A DNA stretch of 7,490 nucleotides from CAYMLQ01 sp964390795 (GCA_964390795.1 CAYMLQ010000304.1:1-7490); one strand, 5' to 3'; positions 1-5,575 are shown, numbered from the stretch's first letter. Numbers and translations: made by a program. Notes: generated by a model not told the origin, from the sequence alone.

Positions 1-133
1 GCTACCGCTCGCACCACAAGGCCGCTTAACCTTCAACACAATAAAATCGCACCCTCAGGGCCGACGCATCTAAAACTCCTCCCACTCTGCTAATAAAGTG
101 AACATTTCCGCAAAAACCGCAACACAGGCGAGC

Positions 134-185
134 GAATGTCTCGTCCGCCTCACCCGTGAATATACGGGCGGCGGAACGAACATTC
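134..185. repeat. Hairpin A inside the large palindrome
   Basis: The left arm 134-157 and right arm 164-185 pair around the six-base loop GAATAT. Pairing blocks are GAATG with CATTC, CCGCC with GGCGG, and CCCGT with ACGGG, separated by small internal loops. No T-run follows on either strand, so it is not a convincing intrinsic terminator. Confidence 0.55.
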
Positions 186-209
186 AGAACCGTATCAATT
201 GTTATCAAT

Positions 210-271
210 CGGCGGTTTCACCGGTATGCCGTCCGTGTATCCACGGGTGAGGCATCCGAGTGAAACCGCCG
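210..271. repeat. Hairpin B inside the large palindrome
   Basis: Arms 210-230 and 251-271 share a perfect 12-bp base (CGGCGGTTTCAC and its complement), then a 4-position imperfect segment, then 5 bp (ATGCC with GGCAT). The 20-base apex holds a further 5-bp stem, CCGTG-TATC-CACGG at 233-246. No T-tract follows the structure on either strand. Confidence 0.6.
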
Positions 272-376
272 ACTTGCGGCTTTTGCGGTAAAATTAGATG
301 CGTCGGCCCTGAGGTGATGTCGTAATCGACAGGGGTGTGAGGATGTTGCGTTTCTGGAGAACGTGCGGCGTGGGTG

Positions 377-426
377 GGGAGGGGCAAGCGTCTGCTTGCC
401 CGGACGAGCAGACGCTCGTCCCTCCC
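377..426. repeat. 50-bp palindromic element with perfect three-way-junction fold
   Basis: The element is a 5-bp outer stem (377-381 with 422-426, GGGAG with CTCCC) that directly abuts two hairpins. The first (382-401) has the 8-bp stem GGGCAAGC/GCTTGCCC and loop GTCT. The second (402-421) has the 8-bp stem GGACGAGC/GCTCGTCC and loop AGAC. Every base outside the two loops is paired, and the two tetraloops are complementary to each other. The 10-mers at 387-396 and 407-416 are also reverse complements, which allows an alternative long stem. The compact symmetry resembles REP/BIME-like intergenic elements. There is no U-tract to make it a standard terminator, although it lies about 90 nt beyond the obg stop. 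Confidence 0.65.
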
Positions 427-516
427 GTGCTTTCGCGCATAACACGCATCCGCTTCGCGATCCCCGCCACCAACCGATTACACACATGTCGGCACGGAAT
501 ACCGCTTGTCACCGCA
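427..516. other. Spacer downstream of obg with no recognised feature
   Basis: These 90 bases lie between the three-way-junction element and the obg stop codon. I find no credible gene, tRNA or hairpin plus T-run. Open frames that cross the area on both strands also run through the palindromes or antisense to obg and match no family I know. Confidence 0.5.
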
Positions 517-1659
517 CTATTTTTTCGGGAGCTTGCGCGACAGGTCGAGGAAAGGTGCGCGCTTAAGCGCCTCCTCGGAGATGAAGTCGCCATCCGTCGC
601 CGGCACAGACGCCTGTGCGTCAACCGCTGAGCCTGCCTGCCAAACGCCCTTCGCCACAGGCTTCAGAATATCCCAGAGGCTCTGCTTAAAGCTTGCGACG
701 CCGGAATCGTTCGGATCCAGTGCCGACACGGGGATCGGCTTGACGCGGGTCTTCTTGATAAACTTGGGCAAATTTTCGACAGCCGCCATCTCGTCCATCT
801 TGTTGGCAAGCACCAGCGACGGGCGATCCAACAAAGCGGCGTCATACTGCGAAATCTCGCGGCGCAGGTTTTTGTAATCGTCCCACGGCAGACGGTTGTC
901 GGTGCCCGCCATGTCAATGACATAGACCAGCACGCTCGACCGCGCGATGTGCTTAAGGAAACCGATCCCGAGACCGACACCGGAGGACGCGCCCTCGATG
1001 ATGCCGGGCACGTCGGCCACCCGCAGCTGCGAAAAGTCAGGATATTCGATCGTTCCCACGATCGGATTGAGCGTCGTGAACGGATAGCTGGCGATTTTCG
1101 GATGCGCGTCGCTGATGCACGAGAGCAAGGAGGATTTCCCCGCGTTCGGGAATCCAAGAAACCCGGCGTCCGCAATCGTCTTCAGCTCCAGCCGCAGACG
1201 GAACTCCTCACCAAGATCACCCGGCGTATGTTCGGTCGGCACCTGATGCGTGGAGGTGCGGAAATGGACATTGCCCAGTCCGCCTTTGCCGCCCTTGGCG
1301 ATGATGACCTCTTCGCCGTGCTCGACGACATCGGCCATCCGCACACCCGTGTCACGGTCGAAGACTTCCGTGCCGCACGGCACGAGCACCGTCAGATCCT
1401 TGCCCATCCGCCCGTACATCTTCTGCCCGCGCCCGGCAACGCCGGGTTCGGCAAAAAGCTGCGGCGCGAAATAGAGGGCGATCAAGGAGTCGACGTCGCG
1501 ACAACCCTTAAAAATGACATGGCCCCCACGACCGCCATCGCCGCCGTCAGGGCCACCTTCGGGCACACACGCCTCGCGACGGAAACTGCTGCTTCCGTCG
1601 CCGCCCTTGCCGGCGCGCGCATGTACCACCACATGATCAACAAACGTTCTTGTCTTCAC
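517..1659 (-). CDS. obg: Obg family GTPase (ObgE/CgtA)
   Basis: This is an essential P-loop GTPase that binds the large ribosomal subunit and acts in 50S maturation and stress control. The 380-residue product has the glycine-rich Obg fold (about 1-158, with AGKGGDG at 16-22 and the GGPDGGDGGRGG stretch near 35-46). The G domain follows: G1 GFPNAGKSS at 169-177, switch I YPFTTLNP at 192-199, G3 DVPG at 216-219, G4 NKMD at 286-289 and G5 SAL at 312-314. Beyond about 335 is a short tail ending in basic residues, with no OCT domain; this is close to the E. coli length. The start is GTG at 1659, chosen because FVDHVVVHARAGKGG aligns with the family N-terminus. No clear Shine-Dalgarno precedes it; the 10-bp palindrome GTTCGCGAAC (1665-1674) occupies the site. 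The rpmA stop is 29 nt upstream, so translation may be coupled. Confidence 0.97.
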   Translation of the reverse strand: MKTRTFVDHVVVHARAGKGGDGSSSFRREACVPEGGPDGGDGGRGGHVIFKGCRDVDSLIALYFAPQLFAEPGVAGRGQKMYGRMGKDLTVLVPCGTEVFDRDTGVRMADVVEHGEEVIIAKGGKGGLGNVHFRTSTHQVPTEHTPGDLGEEFRLRLELKTIADAGFLGFPNAGKSSLLSCISDAHPKIASYPFTTLNPIVGTIEYPDFSQLRVADVPGIIEGASSGVGLGIGFLKHIARSSVLVYVIDMAGTDNRLPWDDYKNLRREISQYDAALLDRPSLVLANKMDEMAAVENLPKFIKKTRVKPIPVSALDPNDSGVASFKQSLWDILKPVAKGVWQAGSAVDAQASVPATDGDFISEEALKRAPFLDLSRKLPKK

Positions 1660-1688
1660 TTACTGTTCGCGAACGGGTCCGGTCACAT

Positions 1689-1937
1689 TCACTTCGCCGC
1701 GACTGCGGGAAGAATGCTGACCACGGCACCGTCTTTCTGAAATTTAACGGAACCGTCCACTAATGCAAACAACGTGAAATCACGCCCCTGCCCGACATTC
1801 GCGCCGGGATGAATTCTCGTTCCGCGCTGGCGGATCAAAATCGACCCCGCGCTCACGACCTGACCGTCATAACGCTTGACGCCCAGACGCTTGGAATTGC
1901 TGTCGCGACCATTTCTCGCAGACGCTGCACCTGCCAT
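1689..1937 (-). CDS. rpmA: 50S ribosomal protein L27 (bL27), short N-terminal tail
   Basis: bL27 sits near the peptidyl-transferase centre, where its flexible N-terminal tail reaches the P-site tRNA. The 82-residue product has the family signature RNGRDSNSKRLGVK (8-21), then the RGTRIHPGANVG segment and FALVDGSVKF. It starts MAGAASARNGRD, whereas the usual form starts MAHKKGGGSSRNGRD. The tail is thus about three residues short and lacks the His-Lys-Lys group. The ATG is fixed by an in-frame TGA two codons upstream and by AAGGAG at 1946-1951, 8 nt before the ATG. It lies 43 nt after rplU and 29 nt before obg, the classic L21-L27-Obg order. No prp/ysxB protease gene lies between rplU and rpmA, so Firmicutes-type tail cleavage is not suggested. 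Confidence 0.96.
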   Translation of the reverse strand: MAGAASARNGRDSNSKRLGVKRYDGQVVSAGSILIRQRGTRIHPGANVGQGRDFTLFALVDGSVKFQKDGAVVSILPAVAAK

Positions 1938-1980
1938 AAATCACTCTCCTTGACTGAAGCCGATCGAGCGGCCCCTTTGA

Positions 1981-2295
1981 TTAAGCGATCGACTTGACCG
2001 CGGCTACCGTCAGCTCCTGGCGATGCCCGACTGCACGCGCATAACCCTTGCGGCGTTTCTTCTTGAAACTGATCAATTTCTTGCCGCGCTTGTGACCGAC
2101 GACCGTGAGTACCACCTTGGCGCCCTCGACGTACGGCATCCCGATCTTCAGCTCTTTACCGTCGGAGACAGCCAGAACCGTGTCCAACTCAATGTCTTGA
2201 CCGGCTTCGGCATCGAGAAGCTCGATTTCAAGTGTCGCACCCGTGGTCACACGATACTGCTTGCCACCGGTCGCTATTACCGCATACGCATCCAT
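1981..2295 (-). CDS. rplU: 50S ribosomal protein L21 (bL21)
   Basis: bL21 is a 23S rRNA-binding protein of the large subunit. The 104-residue product has the family start (MDAYAVIATGGKQYRV) and the C-terminal signature with the basic cluster FKKKRRKGYARAVGHRQ, where GHRQ is diagnostic. Length is normal for bL21 (about 100-105). The ATG at 2295 is preceded by AAGGA (2303-2307) at 7-nt spacing. It is first in the rplU-rpmA-obg cluster, and the promoter at 2366-2395 probably drives all three genes. Confidence 0.97.
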   Translation of the reverse strand: MDAYAVIATGGKQYRVTTGATLEIELLDAEAGQDIELDTVLAVSDGKELKIGMPYVEGAKVVLTVVGHKRGKKLISFKKKRRKGYARAVGHRQELTVAAVKSIA

Positions 2296-2302
2296 GTCTT
2301 AA

Positions 2303-2307
2303 TCCTT
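2303..2307 (-). promoter_or_regulatory. Ribosome binding site of rplU
   Basis: On the minus strand AAGGA lies 7 nt upstream of the rplU ATG, a standard Shine-Dalgarno arrangement that supports the chosen start. Confidence 0.7.
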
Positions 2308-2329
2308 CATCAGATGAGGCGTTCGCCAA

Positions 2330-2351
2330 TTCCGGAAACCTTCAACCGGAA
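2330..2351 (-). promoter_or_regulatory. Possible rplU leader hairpin
   Basis: On the minus strand TTCCGG (2346-2351) pairs with CCGGAA (2330-2335) around a 10-nt loop, inside the predicted rplU 5' leader. Structured leaders that allow feedback control by the ribosomal protein are known for several r-protein operons, including L21 leaders. The stem here is only 6 bp, and I cannot match it to a known leader family. Confidence 0.3.
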
Positions 2352-2365
2352 CAAATAGAGGGGAT

Positions 2366-2395
2366 ACTGTATCCAATTACCCTAGGGACTGTCAA
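2366..2395 (-). promoter_or_regulatory. Sigma70-like promoter of rplU-rpmA-obg
   Basis: On the minus strand a perfect -35 box TTGACA (2390-2395) is followed by an 18-nt spacer and TACAGT (2366-2371), which matches the -10 consensus at four of six positions including both first and last bases. Transcription would start near 2359, leaving a leader of about 64 nt before the rplU ATG. The -35 box overlaps the larE stop codon (2392-2394), so no space is left for a terminator between larE and this promoter. Confidence 0.65.
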
Positions 2396-3213
2396 GTGGG
2401 CTCCGAACCTTTTTTCAATCCCTCGTTCAGGCTTCCCGTGCGATACCCTTGCAGATCCAACGTCACAGACCGGTAGCCAGCCGCCCTGACTCCTCGCACC
2501 ACCCGCTCGCGCAGTTCCGAGTCCAGCAGGCGCGCCATCCCCGCGACCGGCACCTCGATGCGCGCGGCCTCGCCGTAGTGACGCACGCGGTACTGCACGA
2601 AACCCTCCTCACGCAGCACGGTCTCGGCCCGCTCGACCTGAGCCAGCACCTCGACCGTCACCGGCGTGCCGTACGGGATGCGCGACGCCAGACAGGCCAT
2701 CGCGGGCTTCTCCGCAGTGGGCAGCCCCGCCCTCGCGGACCATTCGCGGATCTCGGCCTTGGTCAGCCCCGCCTCCATCAGCGGGCTCTTCACGCCCAGT
2801 TCTACGGCCGCGCGCCGCCCAGGCCGGTAGTCGCCCGCATCGTCCGCGTTGTTGCCGTCGAGCACGACGCAGAACCCTTTCTCGGTCGCCACCTGGGCGA
2901 TGCGCCCGAACAGGCTCCTCTTGCAGTAATAGCAGCGATCCAGCGGATTCGCGACATAGTGTGGATCGCTCAGCTCATCCGGATTGATCGCCACGCACGT
3001 CGCGCCCATTCCTTCCGCCACCAGCAGCGCCTCGGCGAACTCGCTGCGCGGCAGGCTCGGCGTGTCGGCGATCACCGCCAGCACGTTCTCCGGCCCCAGC
3101 ACGTCCAGCGCGACCCGCACCAGCAGCGTGCTGTCCACGCCGCCGGAAAATCCGACCGCCACCCGCCCGTACCCGCGCAGCAGCGCGTGCAATTTCTCGA
3201 CTTTCGCGTCCAT
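2392..3213 (-). CDS. larE: LarE-type ATP-dependent sulfur transferase (PP-loop)
   Basis: LarE adenylates and then thiolates the pyridinium carboxylates on the way to the nickel-pincer cofactor of lactate racemase LarA. The 273-residue product has the N-type ATP pyrophosphatase loop SGGVDST (23-29), a DGNNADD segment near 119-125 and the conserved PAMACLASRIPYG region with Cys174. It also has RCYYCK, giving Cys94 and Cys97. In single-cysteine LarE such as the Lactobacillus plantarum enzyme, the cysteine equivalent to 174 donates sulfur and is sacrificed. Homologues with a CxxC plus this cysteine can hold a 4Fe-4S cluster. The ATG at 3213 is preferred over an in-frame TTG at 3222 because AGGAG lies 9 nt upstream of it. 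No larA, larB or larC is in view, so the acceptor in this organism is unproven; the family also includes proteins of unknown substrate. Confidence 0.88.
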   Translation of the reverse strand: MDAKVEKLHALLRGYGRVAVGFSGGVDSTLLVRVALDVLGPENVLAVIADTPSLPRSEFAEALLVAEGMGATCVAINPDELSDPHYVANPLDRCYYCKRSLFGRIAQVATEKGFCVVLDGNNADDAGDYRPGRRAAVELGVKSPLMEAGLTKAEIREWSARAGLPTAEKPAMACLASRIPYGTPVTVEVLAQVERAETVLREEGFVQYRVRHYGEAARIEVPVAGMARLLDSELRERVVRGVRAAGYRSVTLDLQGYRTGSLNEGLKKGSEPT

Positions 3214-3222
3214 CGGGCCCAA

Positions 3223-3250
3223 CTCCTAACTCCTAAATCCTAACTCCTCA
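3223..3250 (-). repeat. Heptanucleotide tandem array upstream of larE
   Basis: Four 7-bp units read on the plus strand as CTCCTAA, CTCCTAA, ATCCTAA and CTCCTCA, followed by CTGCC. On the minus (coding) strand this is a run of TTAGGAG-type units, so three of the four carry an AGGAG Shine-Dalgarno core. The unit nearest larE is its ribosome binding site. The array fills most of the 41-nt spacer between the panC stop (first copy, 3255-3257) and larE. Confidence 0.75.
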
Positions 3251-3252
3251 CT

Positions 3253-3307
3253 GCCTACAGCACCCGGTTGTCGATCAGCCGCGTCCGTCCGCAGTAGGCA
3301 GCGATCA
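3253..3307. pseudogene. Duplicated 55-bp 3' end of panC at contig edge (assembly artefact)
   Basis: This segment is identical to 3408-3462. It encodes the last panC codons (ending RLIDNRVL and a TAG stop at 3255-3257) on the minus strand and then runs into the N gap. It is best explained as the overlapping end of a neighbouring contig, not a biological duplication. Confidence 0.8.
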
Positions 3308-3407
3308 NNNNNNNNNNNNNNNNNNNNNNNNNNNNNNNNNNNNNNNNNNNNNNNNNNNNNNNNNNNNNNNNNNNNNNNNNNNNNNNNNNNNNNNNNNNNN
3401 NNNNNNN
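3308..3407. other. 100-N assembly gap
   Basis: Exactly 100 undetermined bases separate two identical 55-bp copies of the panC 3' end. If the two copies are merged, nothing is missing: panC ends and the 41-nt spacer to larE follows directly. The round number suggests a placeholder length and not a measured one. Confidence 0.95.
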
Positions 3408-3409
3408 GC

Positions 3410-4246
3410 CTACAGCACCCGGTTGTCGATCAGCCGCGTCCGTCCGCAGTAGGCAGCGATCAGCGCGACGTTGCCCGGTCGCGCCTCGGCCACCGGCTCC
3501 AGCGTCGCGGCATCCACGATCTCCGCATAATCGACCGTCAACGCGTGCCGCTCCAGCACCGCGCACATCTGCCGCCGCACCTCGTCCGCGGCGCAGGTGC
3601 CCGCGGCCACGGCCTCGACCGCAGCCGCCAGCGCGCGGCTCAGACCCAGCGCTCGCTGCCGCTCGTCGCCGGCCAGGTACACGTTGCGCGAACTCATCGC
3701 CAGCCCGTCCGCCTCGCGCAAGATCGGCGCCACCACAATCTCGACCGGGAAATTCAAGTCGCGCGTCATGCGCCGCAGGACCGCCGCCTGCTGAAAATCT
3801 TTCTGACCGAAGACCGCCACGTCCGGCAGGGCGATGTTGAAGAGCTTCGCGACCACCGTACAAACGCCGCGGAAATGTCCGGGGCGCCGCGCGCCGCACA
3901 GGCCGCGCTCCAGCCGCTCCTCCACCACGTACACGCTGGCGTCGGGCAGATACATGGCCGCGGGCGCCGGCAGGAAAACCGCCGCCACGCCCGCCTCGCG
4001 GCACAAGGCCAAGTCGCGCGCCTCGTCGCGCGGGTACTTCTCGAAATCCTCATTCGGCCCGAATTGCACCGGGTTCACAAAGATGCTCACGACCACGAGG
4101 TCGCTCCGACGCCGTGCCTCCTCGACCAGCGAAAGGTGCCCCGCATGCAGGTAGCCCATGGTAGGCACCAGCCCGAGGCGCAGCCCCGCCTTGCGCTGCG
4201 CCTGCGCCCACCGCTGCATCTCCGCCACCGTCTCAATGACCAACAC
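3410..4246 (-). CDS. panC: Pantothenate synthetase
   Basis: PanC joins pantoate and beta-alanine using ATP, the last step to pantothenate for coenzyme A, in the cytosol. The 278-residue product has PTMGYLHAGH at 28-37 (the HxGH-type ATP site of this nucleotidyltransferase superfamily), FVNPVQF at 56-62, RPGHFRGV at 121-128, GQKDFQQ at 147-153 and MSSRN at 184-188, all core family motifs. It ends RLIDNRVL, close to the usual C-terminus. The start is GTG at 4246: MLVIET matches the E. coli MLIIET start, and GGAGG lies 5 nt upstream. It follows hemL by 59 nt and precedes larE by 41 nt once the gap artefact is collapsed. The 3' end abuts the N gap, but the copy is complete. No panB or panD is in view. 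Confidence 0.97.
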   Translation of the reverse strand: MLVIETVAEMQRWAQAQRKAGLRLGLVPTMGYLHAGHLSLVEEARRRSDLVVVSIFVNPVQFGPNEDFEKYPRDEARDLALCREAGVAAVFLPAPAAMYLPDASVYVVEERLERGLCGARRPGHFRGVCTVVAKLFNIALPDVAVFGQKDFQQAAVLRRMTRDLNFPVEIVVAPILREADGLAMSSRNVYLAGDERQRALGLSRALAAAVEAVAAGTCAADEVRRQMCAVLERHALTVDYAEIVDAATLEPVAEARPGNVALIAAYCGRTRLIDNRVL

Positions 4247-4252
4247 CGAAGC

Positions 4253-4294
4253 CTCCCAACTCCAAACTACTAACTATTAACTACTAACTATTAA
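4253..4294 (-). repeat. Heptanucleotide tandem array upstream of panC
   Basis: Six 7-bp units read on the plus strand as CTCCCAA, CTCCAAA, CTACTAA, CTATTAA, CTACTAA and CTATTAA, followed by CTGCC. The inner four form two copies of a 14-bp higher-order unit. The two units nearest panC carry the Shine-Dalgarno-like GGAG, while the distal four are A/T-rich (TTAATAG and TTAGTAG on the coding strand). The array occupies 42 of the 59 nt between hemL and panC and shares its period, phase and CTGCC border with the array upstream of larE. Confidence 0.75.
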
Positions 4295-4305
4295 CTGCCC
4301 GCCCC

Positions 4306-5568
4306 TCACCCCACCACCGCATGCGCGAAGGCCGCCACCTCATCCGCCGTGTGCGCCGCGGAGATGAAGCCGACCTCGAACTGCGCCGGAGGCAGGTAGT
4401 AGCCGCGGTTCAAGAGCGTGTGGAAGTGCTGCGCATAGGCCCGCGTGTCGCAGCGCCGCGCGTCCTCCAGATTCTTGACCGGCGCGCTGGTGAAAAAGAG
4501 CGTGAACACGCCGCCGTACTGGGCGCAGTGGAACGGAAGGCCTTTTGAAGCGGCCGCCGTGTTGATGATCTCCGCCATGCGCTGCCCGCTCTGCGCCATG
4601 CGCGGATACGGGTCGTCCCGCTCCAGGATCTCGAGCGTCTTCAGCCCCGCCACGACCGCCAGCGGATTGCCCGAGAGCGTGCCGGCTTGATAGATCTTGC
4701 CGCGCGGCGCGAGTTCGTCCATGAACACCGCCGCCCCGCCGACCGCCGCCAGCGGCAACCCTCCGCCGATGACCTTGCCGAGCGTCATCAGATCGGGCTT
4801 CACCCCGGCCGCCTTGGCGTAAGAGGAGAACCCGAAGCGGAAGCCGGTGATGACCTCGTCGAAGATCAGCAGCGCGCCGCAGCGGTCAGCGATGTGCCGC
4901 AGCTTGGCCAGATACCCGGGGTCAGGCAGCACCAGCCCCATGTTGCCCACAACCGGCTCGACGATGATCGCGGCAATCTCCTGCCCCTTTTCGCGAACCA
5001 GTTGGTTCAGCACGTTTAAGTCGTTGTACGGCACGACGAAGGTGTCGCTGGCCACGTGGCGCGAGATGCCGGGGGACGTCAGGATCCCGCCGGTGAGCAG
5101 GCCGCTGCCCGCCGAGACCAGCACGCTGTCGCTGTGGCCGTGATAGCAGCCGTCAAATTTGACGATGCGCTTGCGCCCGGTCACGCCGCGCGCGATGCGC
5201 AGCGCCGTCATCACCGCCTCGGTTCCCGAGTTCACCAGCCGCACGCGCTCGAGGCACGGCACCAGCGAGCAGAGCCGCTCCGCGAAGCGCACCTCCAGCT
5301 CCGTGTTGATGCCGAACGTCGTGCCCAGCGCCGCCTGCGCCTGGATCGCCGCCACGACCTCCTCGTGCGCGTGCCCCAGGATCATCGCGCCCCATGAGCA
5401 GCAGAAGTCCGTCAGGGTGCTCCCCTCCGCCGTACGGATCTTCGAGCCGTGGCCCGACTCGACATACACCGGCACGCCGCCCACGCTCGCGAACGCCCGC
5501 ACCGGGCTGTTGACCCCGCCGGGAATCACTTTACAAGCCCGCTGAAACAAACTCTCATGCGTTGTCAT
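4306..5568 (-). CDS. hemL: Glutamate-1-semialdehyde 2,1-aminomutase
   Basis: HemL is a PLP enzyme that converts glutamate-1-semialdehyde to 5-aminolevulinate in the C5 tetrapyrrole pathway. The 420-residue product opens with the diagnostic IPGGVNSPVRAF (15-26). It has NSGTEA (113-118) for cofactor phosphate contact, FDEVITGFR (236-244) with the PLP-contacting Asp, the Schiff-base lysine K265 in LGKVIGGGLP, and the aminomutase motif YQAGTLSGNPLA (293-304). Length is typical. K265 and the opening motif favour HemL over related class III aminotransferases. The ATG at 5568 has GAGGA 7 nt upstream (5576-5580), which overlaps the stop codon of the upstream isomerase gene, so the two are probably translationally coupled. 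No other hem gene is in view. Confidence 0.97.
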   Translation of the reverse strand: MTTHESLFQRACKVIPGGVNSPVRAFASVGGVPVYVESGHGSKIRTAEGSTLTDFCCSWGAMILGHAHEEVVAAIQAQAALGTTFGINTELEVRFAERLCSLVPCLERVRLVNSGTEAVMTALRIARGVTGRKRIVKFDGCYHGHSDSVLVSAGSGLLTGGILTSPGISRHVASDTFVVPYNDLNVLNQLVREKGQEIAAIIVEPVVGNMGLVLPDPGYLAKLRHIADRCGALLIFDEVITGFRFGFSSYAKAAGVKPDLMTLGKVIGGGLPLAAVGGAAVFMDELAPRGKIYQAGTLSGNPLAVVAGLKTLEILERDDPYPRMAQSGQRMAEIINTAAASKGLPFHCAQYGGVFTLFFTSAPVKNLEDARRCDTRAYAQHFHTLLNRGYYLPPAQFEVGFISAAHTADEVAAFAHAVVG

Positions 5569-5575
5569 AGCTAGG

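Larger units (their letters stand above)
53..314. repeat. 262-bp nested imperfect palindrome (MITE-like or structured element)
   Basis: The outer arms at 53-73 and 294-314 are perfect 21-bp reverse complements. Inside them and in collinear order, 108-121 pairs with 275-288 (one mismatch) and 148-158 pairs with 242-252 (11 of 11). Two local hairpins compete with these long-range pairings: 134-185 and 210-271. The left half carries about 34 extra bases (74-107) with no counterpart on the right. Short terminal inverted repeats, small size and no coding capacity would fit a miniature inverted-repeat transposable element. However, I see no target-site duplication (left flank ends TCGCAC, right flank starts TGATGT). 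It could instead be a structured transcribed element downstream of obg. The palindromy is seen directly; the class is inference. Confidence 0.6.

Noticed and set aside
3..29. Plus-strand frame ending YRSHHKAA and a TAA stop, open to the left window edge
   Set aside because: It could be the tail of a gene convergent with obg, and its codons are GC-rich, but nine codons without a recognisable motif cannot support a call.
26..208. Minus-strand 60-codon open frame
   Set aside because: It runs through the large palindrome, has no ribosome binding site I can see and resembles no known protein.
53..314. Complete insertion sequence
   Set aside because: It has no transposase frame and no visible target duplication; only a non-autonomous or structural element remains plausible.
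377..426. Intrinsic terminator of obg
   Set aside because: The fold is strong, but no T-run follows on the minus strand and it lies about 90 nt beyond the stop; a repeat-family element is more likely.
294..623. Open frames on both strands across 294-630
   Set aside because: They pass through the three-way-junction element and overlap obg antisense or out of frame; their composition reflects the GC-rich shadow of obg and the repeats.
949..1740. Long plus-strand open frame (263 codons) antisense to obg
   Set aside because: It is a GC-driven shadow frame, rich in Arg, Ala and His, opposite a clear obg gene. The same applies to long plus-strand frames opposite larE, panC, hemL, the isomerase and glnS.
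3214..3250. CRISPR-like repeats
   Set aside because: The units are 7 bp, directly tandem and without spacers, so this is a simple sequence repeat.
3255..4004. Minus-strand frame of 249 residues that reads across the Ns
   Set aside because: It is an out-of-frame reading of panC joined through undetermined bases; the real gene ends at 3410.
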